Positions 9,498 to 18,429 of a stretch of 64,000 bases of DNA are shown one piece after another (within the stretch, counting starts at the first letter, position 1; each line of letters starts with the position of its first letter). The stretch is from Steroidobacteraceae bacterium (GTDB taxonomy: Bacteria; Pseudomonadota; Gammaproteobacteria; Steroidobacterales; Steroidobacteraceae): the NCBI GenBank assembly GCA_019634895.1, contig JAHCAM010000001.1, positions 62,001 through 126,000 of the forward strand, given 5' to 3'. Under the pieces are notes generated by a model, which saw only the letters and a program-made list of their open reading frames with translations, was not told where the DNA came from and searched no databases. Both the position numbers and the translations under genes were made by a program.

Positions 9498-9713
9498 ATG
9501 ACTGGCGTCAAGTGGCTGGTGCTGCTCATCTTCTTCGCGATCGTGCTGTCCCTGGTGTCAGCCATGGTCCAACTGGTGCACGACTACAAGGGCGAGACGC
9601 GGCGCATGGTGCGCGCGCTGACGGTCCGCATCGGCCTGTCCATCCTGCTGTTCATCGTGCTGTGGATGACCTGGAAACTCGGCTGGATCGAGCCGCACGG
9701 CGTCGGCCGCTGA
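9498..9713 (+). CDS. DUF2909 twin-transmembrane protein
   Basis: A 71-residue protein with two membrane helices (about 4-25 and 46-63) joined by a basic loop (HDYKGETRRMVRALTVRIG). The size, the two-helix layout and the position next to SURF1 match the DUF2909 "twin transmembrane" family found in cox operons. Function unknown, presumably oxidase-related. The ATG at 9498 follows GCGGATCC; no strong Shine-Dalgarno. It is the only gene of the oxidase group on the + strand here. Confidence 0.85.
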   Translation: MTGVKWLVLLIFFAIVLSLVSAMVQLVHDYKGETRRMVRALTVRIGLSILLFIVLWMTWKLGWIEPHGVGR

Positions 9714-9731
9714 GCCGCTGCCGCTTCCTCC

Positions 9732-10268
9732 TCAGTCCTGAACCTGCCGCAATGCCCGGATCGAGGGCAGGTTGCGCCACGCGCCCGCGACGTCCATCCC
9801 GAAGCCGAACACGAAGCGGTCCGGCACCACGACGCCGCTGAAGTCGGCCTTGATCGCCGCCGGCTCGGCGCGCCGCTTCACCGCGAAGGCCGCGATCAGC
9901 ACCTCCACCGCGCCCTGCTCGAGCAGGCGCGCCCTGATGGTCGCGAGCGTGCGGCCCTCGTCCAGGATGTCGTCGAGCAGCAGCACCGTGCGCCCGCGCA
10001 CCGGGTCGTGCGGGCCGGCGATCCAGACCAGCTCGCCGCCGCTGGTTTCCTTGCCATAGCGCCGCACGTGCACGTAACTGAGCTCCAGCGGGAAAGCGAG
10101 CCGGGGCAGCAGCTGGCCCGCGAAGATCAGCCCGCCGTTCATGACGGTGATCACCAGCGGGTGATGGCCCGCCAGCCGGGCGCTGATCTCGACCGCCAGG
10201 CGGTCGAGCGCGGCCTGGACCTCGGCTTCGCCCACGACCTCGTCCGAGCGCGGCAGTTCACTGGTCAT
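9732..10268 (-). CDS. hpt: Hypoxanthine phosphoribosyltransferase
   Basis: A 178-residue type I phosphoribosyltransferase salvaging hypoxanthine (and perhaps guanine) to IMP/GMP with PRPP. The PRPP loop is VLLLDDILDEGRTL (95-108); HPLVITVMNGGLIFAGQL (36-53) supplies the pyrophosphate-binding region, and VVVPDRFVFGFGMD the purine-contacting segment. It matches the Hpt branch lacking a regulatory domain. It lies between two oxidase-gene blocks, converging with DUF2909 and divergent from the RND pump; the divergent gap contains a repeat element. hpt is an unusual insertion here. Confidence 0.93.
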   Translation of the reverse strand: MTSELPRSDEVVGEAEVQAALDRLAVEISARLAGHHPLVITVMNGGLIFAGQLLPRLAFPLELSYVHVRRYGKETSGGELVWIAGPHDPVRGRTVLLLDDILDEGRTLATIRARLLEQGAVEVLIAAFAVKRRAEPAAIKADFSGVVVPDRFVFGFGMDVAGAWRNLPSIRALRQVQD

Positions 10269-10351
10269 CCCCCGATTTTACGCGGGTCGGCGCCGCTGCG
10301 ACGAAGCGAATGCCGGCCGCGGCCGGGCGTTGCCACCGCTCCCGCCGGCAG

Positions 10352-10442
10352 CCGGAAAATGGGGACGCGTCCAATTATCCCGTTCGGCGCCGGTGGGGAG
10401 TACGGCATGCACTGGATAAATGGACGCGTCCCCATTTTCCGG
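10352..10442. repeat. GGACGCGTCC inverted-repeat element, copy 1
   Basis: Arms 10352-10380 and 10414-10442 are 29 bp with one mismatch and each holds the 10-bp palindrome GGACGCGTCC. The 33-bp centre includes its own GC-rich bases. This copy differs from the others by CCGGAAAAT at its tips instead of TAAAG. It fills the divergent hpt/RND gap and ends 8 bp before the RND start codon, so it overlaps the translation-initiation region of that mRNA. Confidence 0.9.
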
Positions 10443-10450
10443 AGCGCGCC

Positions 10451-13400
10451 GTGAACCTGACCGAACGATCGCTGCAGAGCCCGATCAGCGTCGCCGTCGG
10501 CGTCGGCCTGATCGTGGTGCTCGGCATCGTGGCGCTGGTCCGGCTGCCGGTGCAGCTGTTCCCGGACATCGAAGAGCCGGTCATCACCATCTTCACCGGC
10601 TGGCGCGCGGCGGCGCCCGCCGAGGTCGAGTCCGAACTGATCGAGCCGCAGGAGCAGGCGCTGCGCGGCCTGCCCGGACTGCAGCAGATCCAGTCGTTCG
10701 CCGGCGCCGGCGGCGCCTTCATCAACCTGCAGTTCGCGATCGGCACCGACATGGGCCGCACGCTGATCGACGTGATCGCGCGCATGAACCAGCTGCCGCC
10801 GCTGCCGCGCGACGCCACCGCGCCGCGCATCTCGCTCGGCGAGAACGGCGGCAACGGCCCGAACGACACGCTCTCCTGGTTCTTCGTGCAGCTCAAGCCC
10901 GGCACGCCCGGGCCGATCGAGAACTACCGGCGCGAGGTCGAGGAACTGTTCCGCTCGCGCATCGAGTCGGTCCCCGGCGTGGGCACGGTCAACGTCAACG
11001 CCGGCGCGCCCGACGAGCTGCGCATCGAGTTCGACCCGTACCGCGCGGCGCAACTCGGCATCCCGATCCCGGCGATCGTGGGCGTGGCCGGCAGCGCGGA
11101 CGACGTCTCCGGCGGCTTCGCGGAGCTGGGCCGGCGCCAGTACACGCTGCGCTTCGCCGGCCGCTACCAGCCGGCCGAGCTCGGCGAGCTGGTGCTCGAC
11201 TGGCGCGACGGCCGGCCGGTGCGGCTCGCCGACGTCGCCACGATCTCGGTCGAGCGCGGCGACCGCAACTCGCTGGCGGTGCAGAACAACAACCCGGCCA
11301 TCGGCATCCAGATCATCAAGGAATCCGGCGCCGACGTGCTGGCGACGCTCAAGGCCGTCAAGGCGGAGATCGCCAAGCTGCGCGACGGACCGCTGGCCGG
11401 GCTCGGCCTCGCGATCGAGCAGTCCTTCGATCCCTCGGTGTTCATCAACCAGGCGATCGGGCTCGTCACCGGCAACCTGATCGCGGGCGTGATCCTCGCC
11501 ATCGCCGTGCTGTGGCTGTTCCTGCGCCAGTTCCGTTCCACGCTGCTGGTCGGCGTCGCGATCCCGGTCTCGGTGCTGGCGACCGTGCTGATCATGCTGG
11601 TGACCGGGCATACCCTCAACGTGATCTCGATCGCCGGCATCGCCTTCGCGGTCGGGATGACCCTCGACGCCGCCACCATCGTGCTCGAGTGCATCCTGAC
11701 GCGCCGCGAGCGCGGGCTGTCGCCCGCGCAGGCGGCGCTCGAGGGCGCGACCCAGGTGTGGCCGGCGCTGTTTGCCTCGACGCTGACGACGATCATCGTG
11801 TTCCTGCCCGTCATCTTCATGAAGAACGTCGAGGGGCAGCTGTTCGCCGACCTCGCGCTCACCATCTCGGTCGCGATCGCGATGTCGCTGCTGACGGCGA
11901 TGACGGTGCTGCCGGTGGCGGCCGCGCGCTGGCTGAAGCTCAGCACCGCGGAGGCGACGCGCAGGGCGTCCGAATGGCCGCGCCGGCTCGGCGACCGCAT
12001 GGCGGCGCTGACCGACAGCCCGCGGCAGCGCCGGATCACCATCGCCGCCTGCCTGGTGGCGCCGGCGGCGCTGACCTGGGCGCTGCTGCCGCCGATCGAC
12101 TACCTGCCGCCCGTGAAGCGCGATGCCATCGACGGCTTCTTCCAGTTCCCGCCGGGCATGAACGTCGATGCCATCGAGGAGGAAGTGGTGCGGCCGATGG
12201 TGCGCCGGCTCGAGCCTTACATGGCGGGGGCGAAGGAACCGGCGCTCAAGAACTACTACATCCTGATCTTCCCGGGCGGCGGCGCCATCGGCGTGCGCCC
12301 GCTCGACCCGTCGAGGATCGGCGAGCTGGGCCGGATCGTGAACGAGGAGATCACCGCAGGCTTCCCGGACGTGCAGGTGTTCGCGCAGCAGGGCAACCTG
12401 TTCGGCGGTTTCGGCGACGGCCGCAACATCGAGGTGCGGCTGCAGTCCGCGGACTTCGACGGCCTGCTGCGCGCGGCAGGGCAGGCGCAGGACGTGATCC
12501 GCGAGAAGCTGCCCGGCGCGCAGGTGCGCTCGTTCCAGCAGCTCGAGCTGTCGGAGCCCGAGCTGCGCCTGATCCCGGACGACCGCCGCATCAGCGAATC
12601 GGGCTGGACGCGCGCCAGCGTCGCGACCGTGGTGCGCTCGCTCGGCGACGGCATCTGGGTCGGCGAGCACTTCGACGGCGAGCGCCGCCTCGACATGATC
12701 CTGCGCGCGAAGGGCTGGGACAGCCCCGATGCGCTCGCCGCCGTGCCGGTTGCGACGCCGAACGGCGGCGTGGTGCCGCTCGGCGAGCTGGTGCGCATCG
12801 AGCCGACGGTCGGCAGCACGGGGCTGCGCCGCGTGGACGGCCGCCGCACCATCGGCCTCAACGTCATCGCGCCGCCCGGCATGTCGCTGCAGCAGACCAT
12901 GGACCTGATCGAGGGCGAGGTCGGCCCGGCGATCCAGCCGCTGCTGCCTGCGGACGGCGGCATCCGCTATGCGGGCGACGCCGGCAGCCTCGAGACCGCG
13001 CTCGCCGACATGCGGGTCAACATCAGCCTCGCGCTGCTGGTGCTGTTCCTGCTGATGGCGGCGCTGTTCCGCTCTCCCAGGGACAGCGCGCTGGTGCTGC
13101 TGACCGTGCCGCTCGCGAGCCTGGGCGGCGTGCTCGGCATCCGGCTGCTGAACCTGTTCACGCCGCAGACGCTCGACATGCTGACGATGGTCGGCTTCAT
13201 CATCCTGCTGGGCGCCGCGGTCAACAACGCGATCCTGCTGGTGGACAGCACGCGCTCGGCCGAGCGCGCCGGCATGAACCGGCGCGACGCGGTGCGCCAC
13301 GCGCTCGAGCAGCGCACGCGGCCGATCTTCGCGACCTCGCTGGGCCAGCTCGCGGGGCTGCTGCCGATGATCATCGTGCCGGGCCCGGGCGCGGCGCTGT

Positions 13401-13552
13401 ACCGCGGCCTCGCGACCGTGATCGCGGGCGGCATGCTGCTCAACACGGTGTTCATGCTGGTCCTGCTGCCCGCGCTGCTGCGCCTGGGCGAGGCCTCGGC
13501 CGCGTCGCGGCCGGCGGCGATGCCGCAAGCGATCAAGGAAGGTGCCCGATGA
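10451..13552 (+). CDS. RND-family efflux pump, inner-membrane permease
   Basis: A 1,033-residue proton-driven resistance-nodulation-division transporter: 12 membrane helices and two large periplasmic loops, the full family length. N-terminus LTERSLQSPISVAVGVGLIVV and FPDIEEPVITIFT are typical of helix 1 and the first porter strand. Helix 4 carries AFAVGMTLDAATIVLE, where most HAE1 pumps have a GxxxDxxxV-type relay; here a single Asp (D of TLDAA) is seen. The GTG at 10451 is chosen because homologues begin just there. It is followed by the adaptor with ATGA overlap. No outer-membrane factor or regulator gene is adjacent, so a remote TolC-like partner is implied. Substrates unknown. Confidence 0.93.
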   Translation: MNLTERSLQSPISVAVGVGLIVVLGIVALVRLPVQLFPDIEEPVITIFTGWRAAAPAEVESELIEPQEQALRGLPGLQQIQSFAGAGGAFINLQFAIGTDMGRTLIDVIARMNQLPPLPRDATAPRISLGENGGNGPNDTLSWFFVQLKPGTPGPIENYRREVEELFRSRIESVPGVGTVNVNAGAPDELRIEFDPYRAAQLGIPIPAIVGVAGSADDVSGGFAELGRRQYTLRFAGRYQPAELGELVLDWRDGRPVRLADVATISVERGDRNSLAVQNNNPAIGIQIIKESGADVLATLKAVKAEIAKLRDGPLAGLGLAIEQSFDPSVFINQAIGLVTGNLIAGVILAIAVLWLFLRQFRSTLLVGVAIPVSVLATVLIMLVTGHTLNVISIAGIAFAVGMTLDAATIVLECILTRRERGLSPAQAALEGATQVWPALFASTLTTIIVFLPVIFMKNVEGQLFADLALTISVAIAMSLLTAMTVLPVAAARWLKLSTAEATRRASEWPRRLGDRMAALTDSPRQRRITIAACLVAPAALTWALLPPIDYLPPVKRDAIDGFFQFPPGMNVDAIEEEVVRPMVRRLEPYMAGAKEPALKNYYILIFPGGGAIGVRPLDPSRIGELGRIVNEEITAGFPDVQVFAQQGNLFGGFGDGRNIEVRLQSADFDGLLRAAGQAQDVIREKLPGAQVRSFQQLELSEPELRLIPDDRRISESGWTRASVATVVRSLGDGIWVGEHFDGERRLDMILRAKGWDSPDALAAVPVATPNGGVVPLGELVRIEPTVGSTGLRRVDGRRTIGLNVIAPPGMSLQQTMDLIEGEVGPAIQPLLPADGGIRYAGDAGSLETALADMRVNISLALLVLFLLMAALFRSPRDSALVLLTVPLASLGGVLGIRLLNLFTPQTLDMLTMVGFIILLGAAVNNAILLVDSTRSAERAGMNRRDAVRHALEQRTRPIFATSLGQLAGLLPMIIVPGPGAALYRGLATVIAGGMLLNTVFMLVLLPALLRLGEASAASRPAAMPQAIKEGAR

Positions 13553-14667
13553 GATCCCGAACCCCCAGGTCCCCTGTTGCATGGGGCGCGGCAATGGCCG
13601 CGCTGGCTGTGACCTCCCTGGCAGCCAGCGCGGCCCTGGCGCAGAACCAGCCGCCGCCGGCGGCAGTGACGGTCGCGAGCGTCACCGAGGGCTCGCTCGC
13701 CACGACGGTGACTGCGACCGGCACGGTCGTGAGCCGCAACGATGCCCGCCTCGCAGCGGAAGTCGCCGGGCGGCTGGACTGGGTCACGGAACCCGGCGCG
13801 CGCGTGGCGAAGGGCGCGCCGGTGGCGCGCGTGGATACCAGGGCCCTGGAACTGCAGCTGCGCGAGGCCGATGCGCAGGTCGCGCGCCTGACGGCCAACA
13901 CGGAGCTGCTCGACACGCAGCTGCAGCGCCTGACTGCGCTACCCTCGGGCATCGCCTCCCGGAGTCAGATCGACGAAGCCGCCGCCCGGCTGTCGATGGC
14001 GCGTCACGAGCTCGAGCAGGCGCGCGCCGCGCGCGACCGCACGCGCCACCTGGTGGACCGTGCCGTCATCCGCGCGCCCTTCCCGGGGCACGTGGTCGAG
14101 CGCATCCGCCAGCTCGGCGAATTCGTCGGCGCCGGCACCGAGGTATTGCGGCTCACGGACACCGGCAACGTGGAAATCGTCGCCCGCACGCCGGTCGCGG
14201 ACGCCGGCCACCTCGCGGTCGGCCAGCCGGTGACCGTGCGCGGCGCCGCGAAGGAACTGACGAGCAGGATACGGGCGATCGTGCCGGTGGGCGACGAGCG
14301 CTCGCGGCTGCTGGAGGTGCGCATTGCGATGAGCGGCGAGGGCTGGCCGATCGGCTCGGCCGTGCGGGTGGAACTGCCTGCAGCCAGCAACGGCCGTGCC
14401 TCGCTGGTGGTGCCGCGCGATGCGGTCATCGTGCGCGCCGACGGCGCGCACGTGTTCCGCGTCGGCAAGGACGACACGGCCGAGCGCGTGGCGGTGCGGG
14501 TCGGCAACGGCGACGCGAAGAAGGTCGAGGTCAGCGGCGCGCTCGCCGCCGGCGACCGCGTCATCGTGCGCGGCGGCGAACGCCTGCGGCCGGGCCAGCC
14601 GGTGCGCGTCGCGACGGAAGGTGCCGCCACCCAGGCGGCGGTGGCCGAGGCGCCGCCGAAGGGCTGA
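13549..14667 (+). CDS. RND efflux periplasmic adaptor (MFP) subunit
   Basis: A 372-residue membrane-fusion protein linking the RND permease to an outer-membrane channel. Signal peptide at about 1-33 (ALAVTSLAASAALAQ), barrel-sandwich first half (TATGTVVSRNDARLAAEVAG), a coiled-coil hairpin (about 103-165, ELQLREADAQVARL to ARAARDRTRHL), second lipoyl half (VIRAPFPGHVVERIRQLGEFV), beta-barrel and membrane-proximal domains. Pump-then-adaptor order is the reverse of the acrAB arrangement. The start overlaps the pump stop by 4 bp (ATGA). Confidence 0.93.
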   Translation: MRSRTPRSPVAWGAAMAALAVTSLAASAALAQNQPPPAAVTVASVTEGSLATTVTATGTVVSRNDARLAAEVAGRLDWVTEPGARVAKGAPVARVDTRALELQLREADAQVARLTANTELLDTQLQRLTALPSGIASRSQIDEAAARLSMARHELEQARAARDRTRHLVDRAVIRAPFPGHVVERIRQLGEFVGAGTEVLRLTDTGNVEIVARTPVADAGHLAVGQPVTVRGAAKELTSRIRAIVPVGDERSRLLEVRIAMSGEGWPIGSAVRVELPAASNGRASLVVPRDAVIVRADGAHVFRVGKDDTAERVAVRVGNGDAKKVEVSGALAAGDRVIVRGGERLRPGQPVRVATEGAATQAAVAEAPPKG

Positions 14668-14680
14668 GGCAGATCCAGGG

Positions 14681-15298
14681 TTAGTCCAGGTACCTCTCGA
14701 TCTTCCGGAACAGGTCCACGCGGTCCACCAGGTCGGTGGTCCAGTCGAGCCGGTCGGTCTCGATCTGCAGCACCGGCGAGGCGTCCCAGCGCCGGAACCA
14801 CTCGTCGTAGAGGCGGTTGAGCCGGCTCAGGTAGCGCACCGGGATGTCGCGCTCCATGGCGCGGCCGCGCAGCCGGATGCGCTGGCGCAGCGTGCGCACC
14901 GGGCAGCGCAGCTGGATCATGAGGTCCGGCGGCTTCAGCGCGCCGCACATCGCCCTGTAGAGCTGGTGGTACAGCTTCCAGTCGCGCGCGCCGATGATGC
15001 GCTGGCGATGCAGGTTGCGGGCGAAGATCTCGGCGTCCTCGTAGATGGTGCGGTCCTGCACCACGGTGCCGGGCTCGTCCTGCAGCTCGAGCTGCAGGCG
15101 GAACTTGTGCGTCAGGAACCAGAGCTGCGAGCGGAACGCCCAGGTCTTCATGTCGCGGTAGAAGTCCGCGAGGTAGGGGTTGTGGTCGTTCGGCTCGTAG
15201 AACGGCTTGATGCCGTAGCGGCGGCACAGGAACTGGGTCAGCTCGGTCTTGCCCGCGCCGATGTTGCCGGCGATGGCGATGAAGCGCTTGCCGGCCAC
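14681..15298 (-). CDS. Deoxynucleoside kinase (dNK/dAK/dGK family)
   Basis: A 205-residue P-loop kinase phosphorylating deoxynucleosides for dNTP salvage. P-loop GNIGAGKT (11-18), EPNDHNPYLADFY (substrate pocket, EP..NP.L..FY is the family hallmark), QDRTIYEDAEIF containing the DR-T/S catalytic motif, and a lid with RIRLRGRAMERDI. Specificity cannot be read. The GTG start is 10 bp from the end of coxC on the same strand, so it is probably the last gene of the coxB-coxA-ctaG-coxC transcript. Converges with the adaptor gene. Confidence 0.92.
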   Translation of the reverse strand: MAGKRFIAIAGNIGAGKTELTQFLCRRYGIKPFYEPNDHNPYLADFYRDMKTWAFRSQLWFLTHKFRLQLELQDEPGTVVQDRTIYEDAEIFARNLHRQRIIGARDWKLYHQLYRAMCGALKPPDLMIQLRCPVRTLRQRIRLRGRAMERDIPVRYLSRLNRLYDEWFRRWDASPVLQIETDRLDWTTDLVDRVDLFRKIERYLD

Positions 15299-15308
15299 GG
15301 CGCGGCCG

Positions 15309-16199
15309 TCAGATCCAGTAGACGAAGATGAACAGCCCGAGCCAGACCACGTCCACGAAGTGCCAGTACCAGGCCACGGCCTCGAACGCGAAATGCTGCC
15401 GCGGCGTGAAATGGCCGGCCAGGCTGCGCAGCCAGATCACCACCAGCATGATCGCGCCGACCAGCACGTGCAGGCCGTGGAAGCCGGTCAGCATGAAGAA
15501 TGTGGAGCCGTAGATGCCGGTGCCGAGCTGCAGGCCGAGGTCGCGCCAGGCGTGGCCGTACTCGTAGATCTGCACGCCGAGGAAGACGAAACCGAGGGCG
15601 AAGGTCAGCGCGAGGAACAGCTTGAGCACGCCGCGGTGCCCGCTCTTCAGCGCATGGTGCGCGATGGTCAGCGTGAGGCCCGACGTCAGCAGCAGCGCGG
15701 TGTTGAGCGCCGGCAGGCCGAAGGCGGGGATGATCTCGTAACTGCCGTCCTCGCGCGGACCGAGCGCGCCCGGGCCGTTGCTCGGCCAGCCGGCCTCGAA
15801 GTCCGGCCACAGCAGGCTCGTGACTGCCTTGGCACCCTCGCCGCCGAGCCACGCCACCGACAGCTGGCGCGCGTAGAACAGCGCGCCGAAGAACGCGGCG
15901 AAGAACATGACCTCGGAGAAGATGAACCACATCATCCCCATGCGGAACGAGCGGTCCACCTGCTCGTTGTAGAGGCCGGCCTGGTTCTCGCGGATCACCT
16001 CGCCGAACCAGAGGAAGAACAGCGTGGCGAGCAGCACCAGGCCGAGCCCGAGCACCCAGCCGCCGATGGCCGCGCCGTTCAGCGTCGCCGCCGCGCCGGC
16101 CATCAGGACGAACAGCGCGATCGAGCCGAAGAACGGCAGCCGGCTGCCGTGCGGGAAGTAGTACTGGCTGGCGTCGTGGGTCTGCTCGGCGTGTGCCAT
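15309..16199 (-). CDS. coxC: Cytochrome c oxidase subunit III
   Basis: A 296-residue subunit of the aa3-type oxidase with seven membrane helices. Diagnostic stretches: FRMGMMWFIFSEVMFFAAFFG (helix with the conserved Glu), HALKSGHRGVLKLFLALTFALG, YGSTFFMLTGFHGLHVLVGA and the C-terminal AVAWYWHFVDVVWLGLFIFVYWI. A short insert between helices 3 and 4 (about 107-135) is typical of proteobacterial homologues. Sits 19 bp after ctaG and 10 bp before the deoxynucleoside kinase. Synonym ctaE. Confidence 0.97.
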   Translation of the reverse strand: MAHAEQTHDASQYYFPHGSRLPFFGSIALFVLMAGAAATLNGAAIGGWVLGLGLVLLATLFFLWFGEVIRENQAGLYNEQVDRSFRMGMMWFIFSEVMFFAAFFGALFYARQLSVAWLGGEGAKAVTSLLWPDFEAGWPSNGPGALGPREDGSYEIIPAFGLPALNTALLLTSGLTLTIAHHALKSGHRGVLKLFLALTFALGFVFLGVQIYEYGHAWRDLGLQLGTGIYGSTFFMLTGFHGLHVLVGAIMLVVIWLRSLAGHFTPRQHFAFEAVAWYWHFVDVVWLGLFIFVYWI

Positions 16200-16218
16200 G
16201 GGTCGTTCCGTTTCCTGG

Positions 16219-16767
16219 TCAGGTGCCGGCGCCGCCGCGCCCGACGTCGTAGAACGCGTAGGACAGCGTCAGGCGGTCGATGCCGGCCGGCAGGCCGCGG
16301 TCCACGGAGAACCGCACGATCATGTCGCGCTCCTCCGCGCCCTTGAAGTGTTGCGGCGTGAAGCAGAAGCACTCCGTCTTCTGCAGGTACTGCGCGGCGC
16401 GCGCGGGCGCGACCGAGGGCACCGCCTGGCCGGTCATGTCGCGGCCGTGCAGGTTCTTCGCGCGGTAGGTGGTCTCGTACAGGCGGCCCGGCTGCACCTG
16501 CATCTCGAACGCGGCCGGCTCGAACTCCCAGCGCCCGTTCGCCGGGACCGAGGCGGTGAACTCGACGGTCACGGTGCGCTCGTCGGTGGCGCCCGCACCG
16601 GCGCCCGGCGCGGCCTGCAGCAGCCGCTCGCGCGAGCCGATGCCGGTGACCTCGCAGAACACGTCGTAGAGCGGCACCAGCGCGAAGCCGAAGGCGAAGC
16701 TGCCCGCGACCATCAGCAGCAGCTTCGCGGTGAGCCCGCGGTTGGACCTGCGCAGCGGCTCGTTCAT
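16219..16767 (-). CDS. ctaG: Cytochrome c oxidase assembly protein CtaG/Cox11
   Basis: A 182-residue copper chaperone that delivers Cu to the CuB site of subunit I. One N-terminal membrane helix (about 13-31, [19 protein letters not shown]), then FCEVTGIG and a periplasmic beta domain with the copper-binding motif [12 protein letters not shown], exactly the Cox11 signature. Family length 180-200. The ATG overlaps the end of the 35-residue gene upstream (ATGA), placing it inside the cox operon. Confidence 0.96.
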   Translation of the reverse strand: MNEPLRRSNRGLTAKLLLMVAGSFAFGFALVPLYDVFCEVTGIGSRERLLQAAPGAGAGATDERTVTVEFTASVPANGRWEFEPAAFEMQVQPGRLYETTYRAKNLHGRDMTGQAVPSVAPARAAQYLQKTECFCFTPQHFKGAEERDMIVRFSVDRGLPAGIDRLTLSYAFYDVGRGGAGT

Positions 16768-16871
16768 GCGCCGCGCTCCAGCAGCCGCAGCACGACGTAG
16801 CCGGCGTACACGGCGAGCGCGGCGGCGCCGAGCGCGATCGCGAGCCGCAGGTTGCGCGTGCGCGCCGTCAC
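16764..16871 (-). CDS. Small cytochrome oxidase assembly-type membrane protein
   Basis: A 35-residue gene between coxA and ctaG, short enough to be missed. It begins with GTG overlapping the coxA stop (GTGA) and ends overlapping the ctaG start (ATGA), which strongly supports translation. The peptide has a basic head (TARTRNLRL) and one membrane helix (about 8-29, [17 protein letters not shown]). Many beta- and gammaproteobacterial cox operons have a comparable tiny protein here ("cytochrome oxidase small assembly protein"); the link is by position and pattern. Confidence 0.78.
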   Translation of the reverse strand: MTARTRNLRLAIALGAAALAVYAGYVVLRLLERGA

Positions 16872-18424
16872 CGGACCTCCGGCGCCTTCTCGAAGGTGTG
16901 GTAGGGCGCGGGCGAGGGCACGGTCCACTCGAGGCCGTGCTGGTAGTCCCACACGCCCGCCGTCGCGCGCTCGCCGCCCTTCACGCACTTCACGATCAGC
17001 CAAACGAACAGCAGCTGCGACAGGCCGAAGCCGAAGGCGCCGATCGTGGAGACCATGTTCCACTCGGTGAACTGCAGCGCGTAGTCCGGGATGCGCCGAG
17101 GCATGCCGGCCAGGCCCAGGTAATGCTGCGGGAAGAACAGCACGTTGACGAAGATCGCGGACAGCCAGAAGTGCCACTTCGCCAGCGCCATGTCGTACAT
17201 GTGCCCGGTCCACTTCGGCAGCCAGTAGTACACCGCGGCCATGATGCCGAACACGGCGCCGGGCACCAGCACGTAGTGGAAGTGCGCCACCACGAAGTAG
17301 GTGTCGTGGTACTGGAAGTCGGCCGGCGCGATCGCCAGCATCAGCCCGGAGAAGCCGCCGATCGTGAACAGGAACAGGAAGGCGAGCGCGAACAGCATCG
17401 GCGGCTCGAAGCTGATCGAGCCGCGCCACATGGTGGCGGTCCAGTTGAAGATCTTCACGCCGGTCGGCACCGCGATCAGCATGGTCGAGAGCGTGAAGAA
17501 CAGCTGGCCCGCGAGCGGCATGCCCACCGTGAACATGTGGTGCGCCCAGACGATGAACGACAGGAAGGCGATCGAGGCGATCGCGTACACCATGGCCTCG
17601 TAGCCGAAGATCGGCTTGCGCGAGAAGGTGGCGATGACCTCCGACACGATGCCGAAGGCCGGCAGGATCATGATGTAGACCTCGGGGTGCCCGAAGAACC
17701 AGAACACGTGCTGGAACAGCACCGGGTCGCCGCCGCCGGCCGCGTTGAAGAAGCTGGTGTGGAAGTAGTAGTCGGTGAGCAGCATGGTCACGCCGCCGGC
17801 GAACACCGGCATCACCGCGATCAGCAGGTAGGCCGTGATCAGCCACGACCAGGAGAACAGCGGCATCTTCAGGAGCGTCATGCCCGGCGCGCGCATGTTG
17901 ACGATGGTCACGATCACGTTGATGGCGCCCATGATCGAGGACGCGCCCATCAGGTGGATGGCGAAGATCGCCATCGGGAAGGCCTGCCCCGTCTGCAGCA
18001 CCAGCGGCGGGTAGAGCGTCCAGCCCGCGGCCGGCGCGCCGCCCGGGATGAACAGCGTGGACAGCAGCAGCAGGAAGGCGAAGGCCAGCAGCCAGAAGCT
18101 GAACAGGTTCATGCGCGGCAGCGCCATGTCGGCGGCGCCGATCTGCATCGGGATCATCCAGTTGGCGAGGCCGACGGTCGCCGGCATCACTGCGCCGAAC
18201 ACCATCACCAGCGCGTGCATGGTGGTCATCTGGTTGAAGAACGCGGGATCCACGAGCTGCAGGCCGGGCTGGAACAGCTCGCTGCGGATCACCAGCGCCA
18301 TCAGCCCGCCGACCAGGAACATGACCAGCGAGAACACCAGGTACATCGTGCCGATGTCCTTGTGATTCGTGGTCGTCAGCCAGCGCACGATTCCTTTCGG
18401 CGGCCCGTGTCCGTGTTCGCCCAT
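16868..18424 (-). CDS. coxA: Cytochrome c oxidase subunit I
   Basis: A 518-residue heme-copper oxidase catalytic subunit with twelve membrane helices. It has [15 protein letters not shown] at the N-terminus, [20 protein letters not shown] (CuB His, the cross-linked His-Tyr and the Glu of the D-channel, marking an A-type enzyme), the WAHHMFTVG His pair, and [14 protein letters not shown] with the heme a/a3 ligands. ATG 18424 is chosen because homologues begin near it; a longer reading would invade coxB. The C-terminus lacks the fused subunit III found in some enzymes. Confidence 0.98.
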   Translation of the reverse strand: MGEHGHGPPKGIVRWLTTTNHKDIGTMYLVFSLVMFLVGGLMALVIRSELFQPGLQLVDPAFFNQMTTMHALVMVFGAVMPATVGLANWMIPMQIGAADMALPRMNLFSFWLLAFAFLLLLSTLFIPGGAPAAGWTLYPPLVLQTGQAFPMAIFAIHLMGASSIMGAINVIVTIVNMRAPGMTLLKMPLFSWSWLITAYLLIAVMPVFAGGVTMLLTDYYFHTSFFNAAGGGDPVLFQHVFWFFGHPEVYIMILPAFGIVSEVIATFSRKPIFGYEAMVYAIASIAFLSFIVWAHHMFTVGMPLAGQLFFTLSTMLIAVPTGVKIFNWTATMWRGSISFEPPMLFALAFLFLFTIGGFSGLMLAIAPADFQYHDTYFVVAHFHYVLVPGAVFGIMAAVYYWLPKWTGHMYDMALAKWHFWLSAIFVNVLFFPQHYLGLAGMPRRIPDYALQFTEWNMVSTIGAFGFGLSQLLFVWLIVKCVKGGERATAGVWDYQHGLEWTVPSPAPYHTFEKAPEVR

Positions 18425-18429
18425 CTGCG

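Noticed and set aside
10265..13594. A 1,109-residue open frame antisense to the RND pump and other long antisense frames
   Set aside because: GC-rich codon use leaves few stops on the opposite strand. These frames are low-complexity Arg/His/Gln/Asp-rich sequences without domains and fully overlap a well-supported gene.
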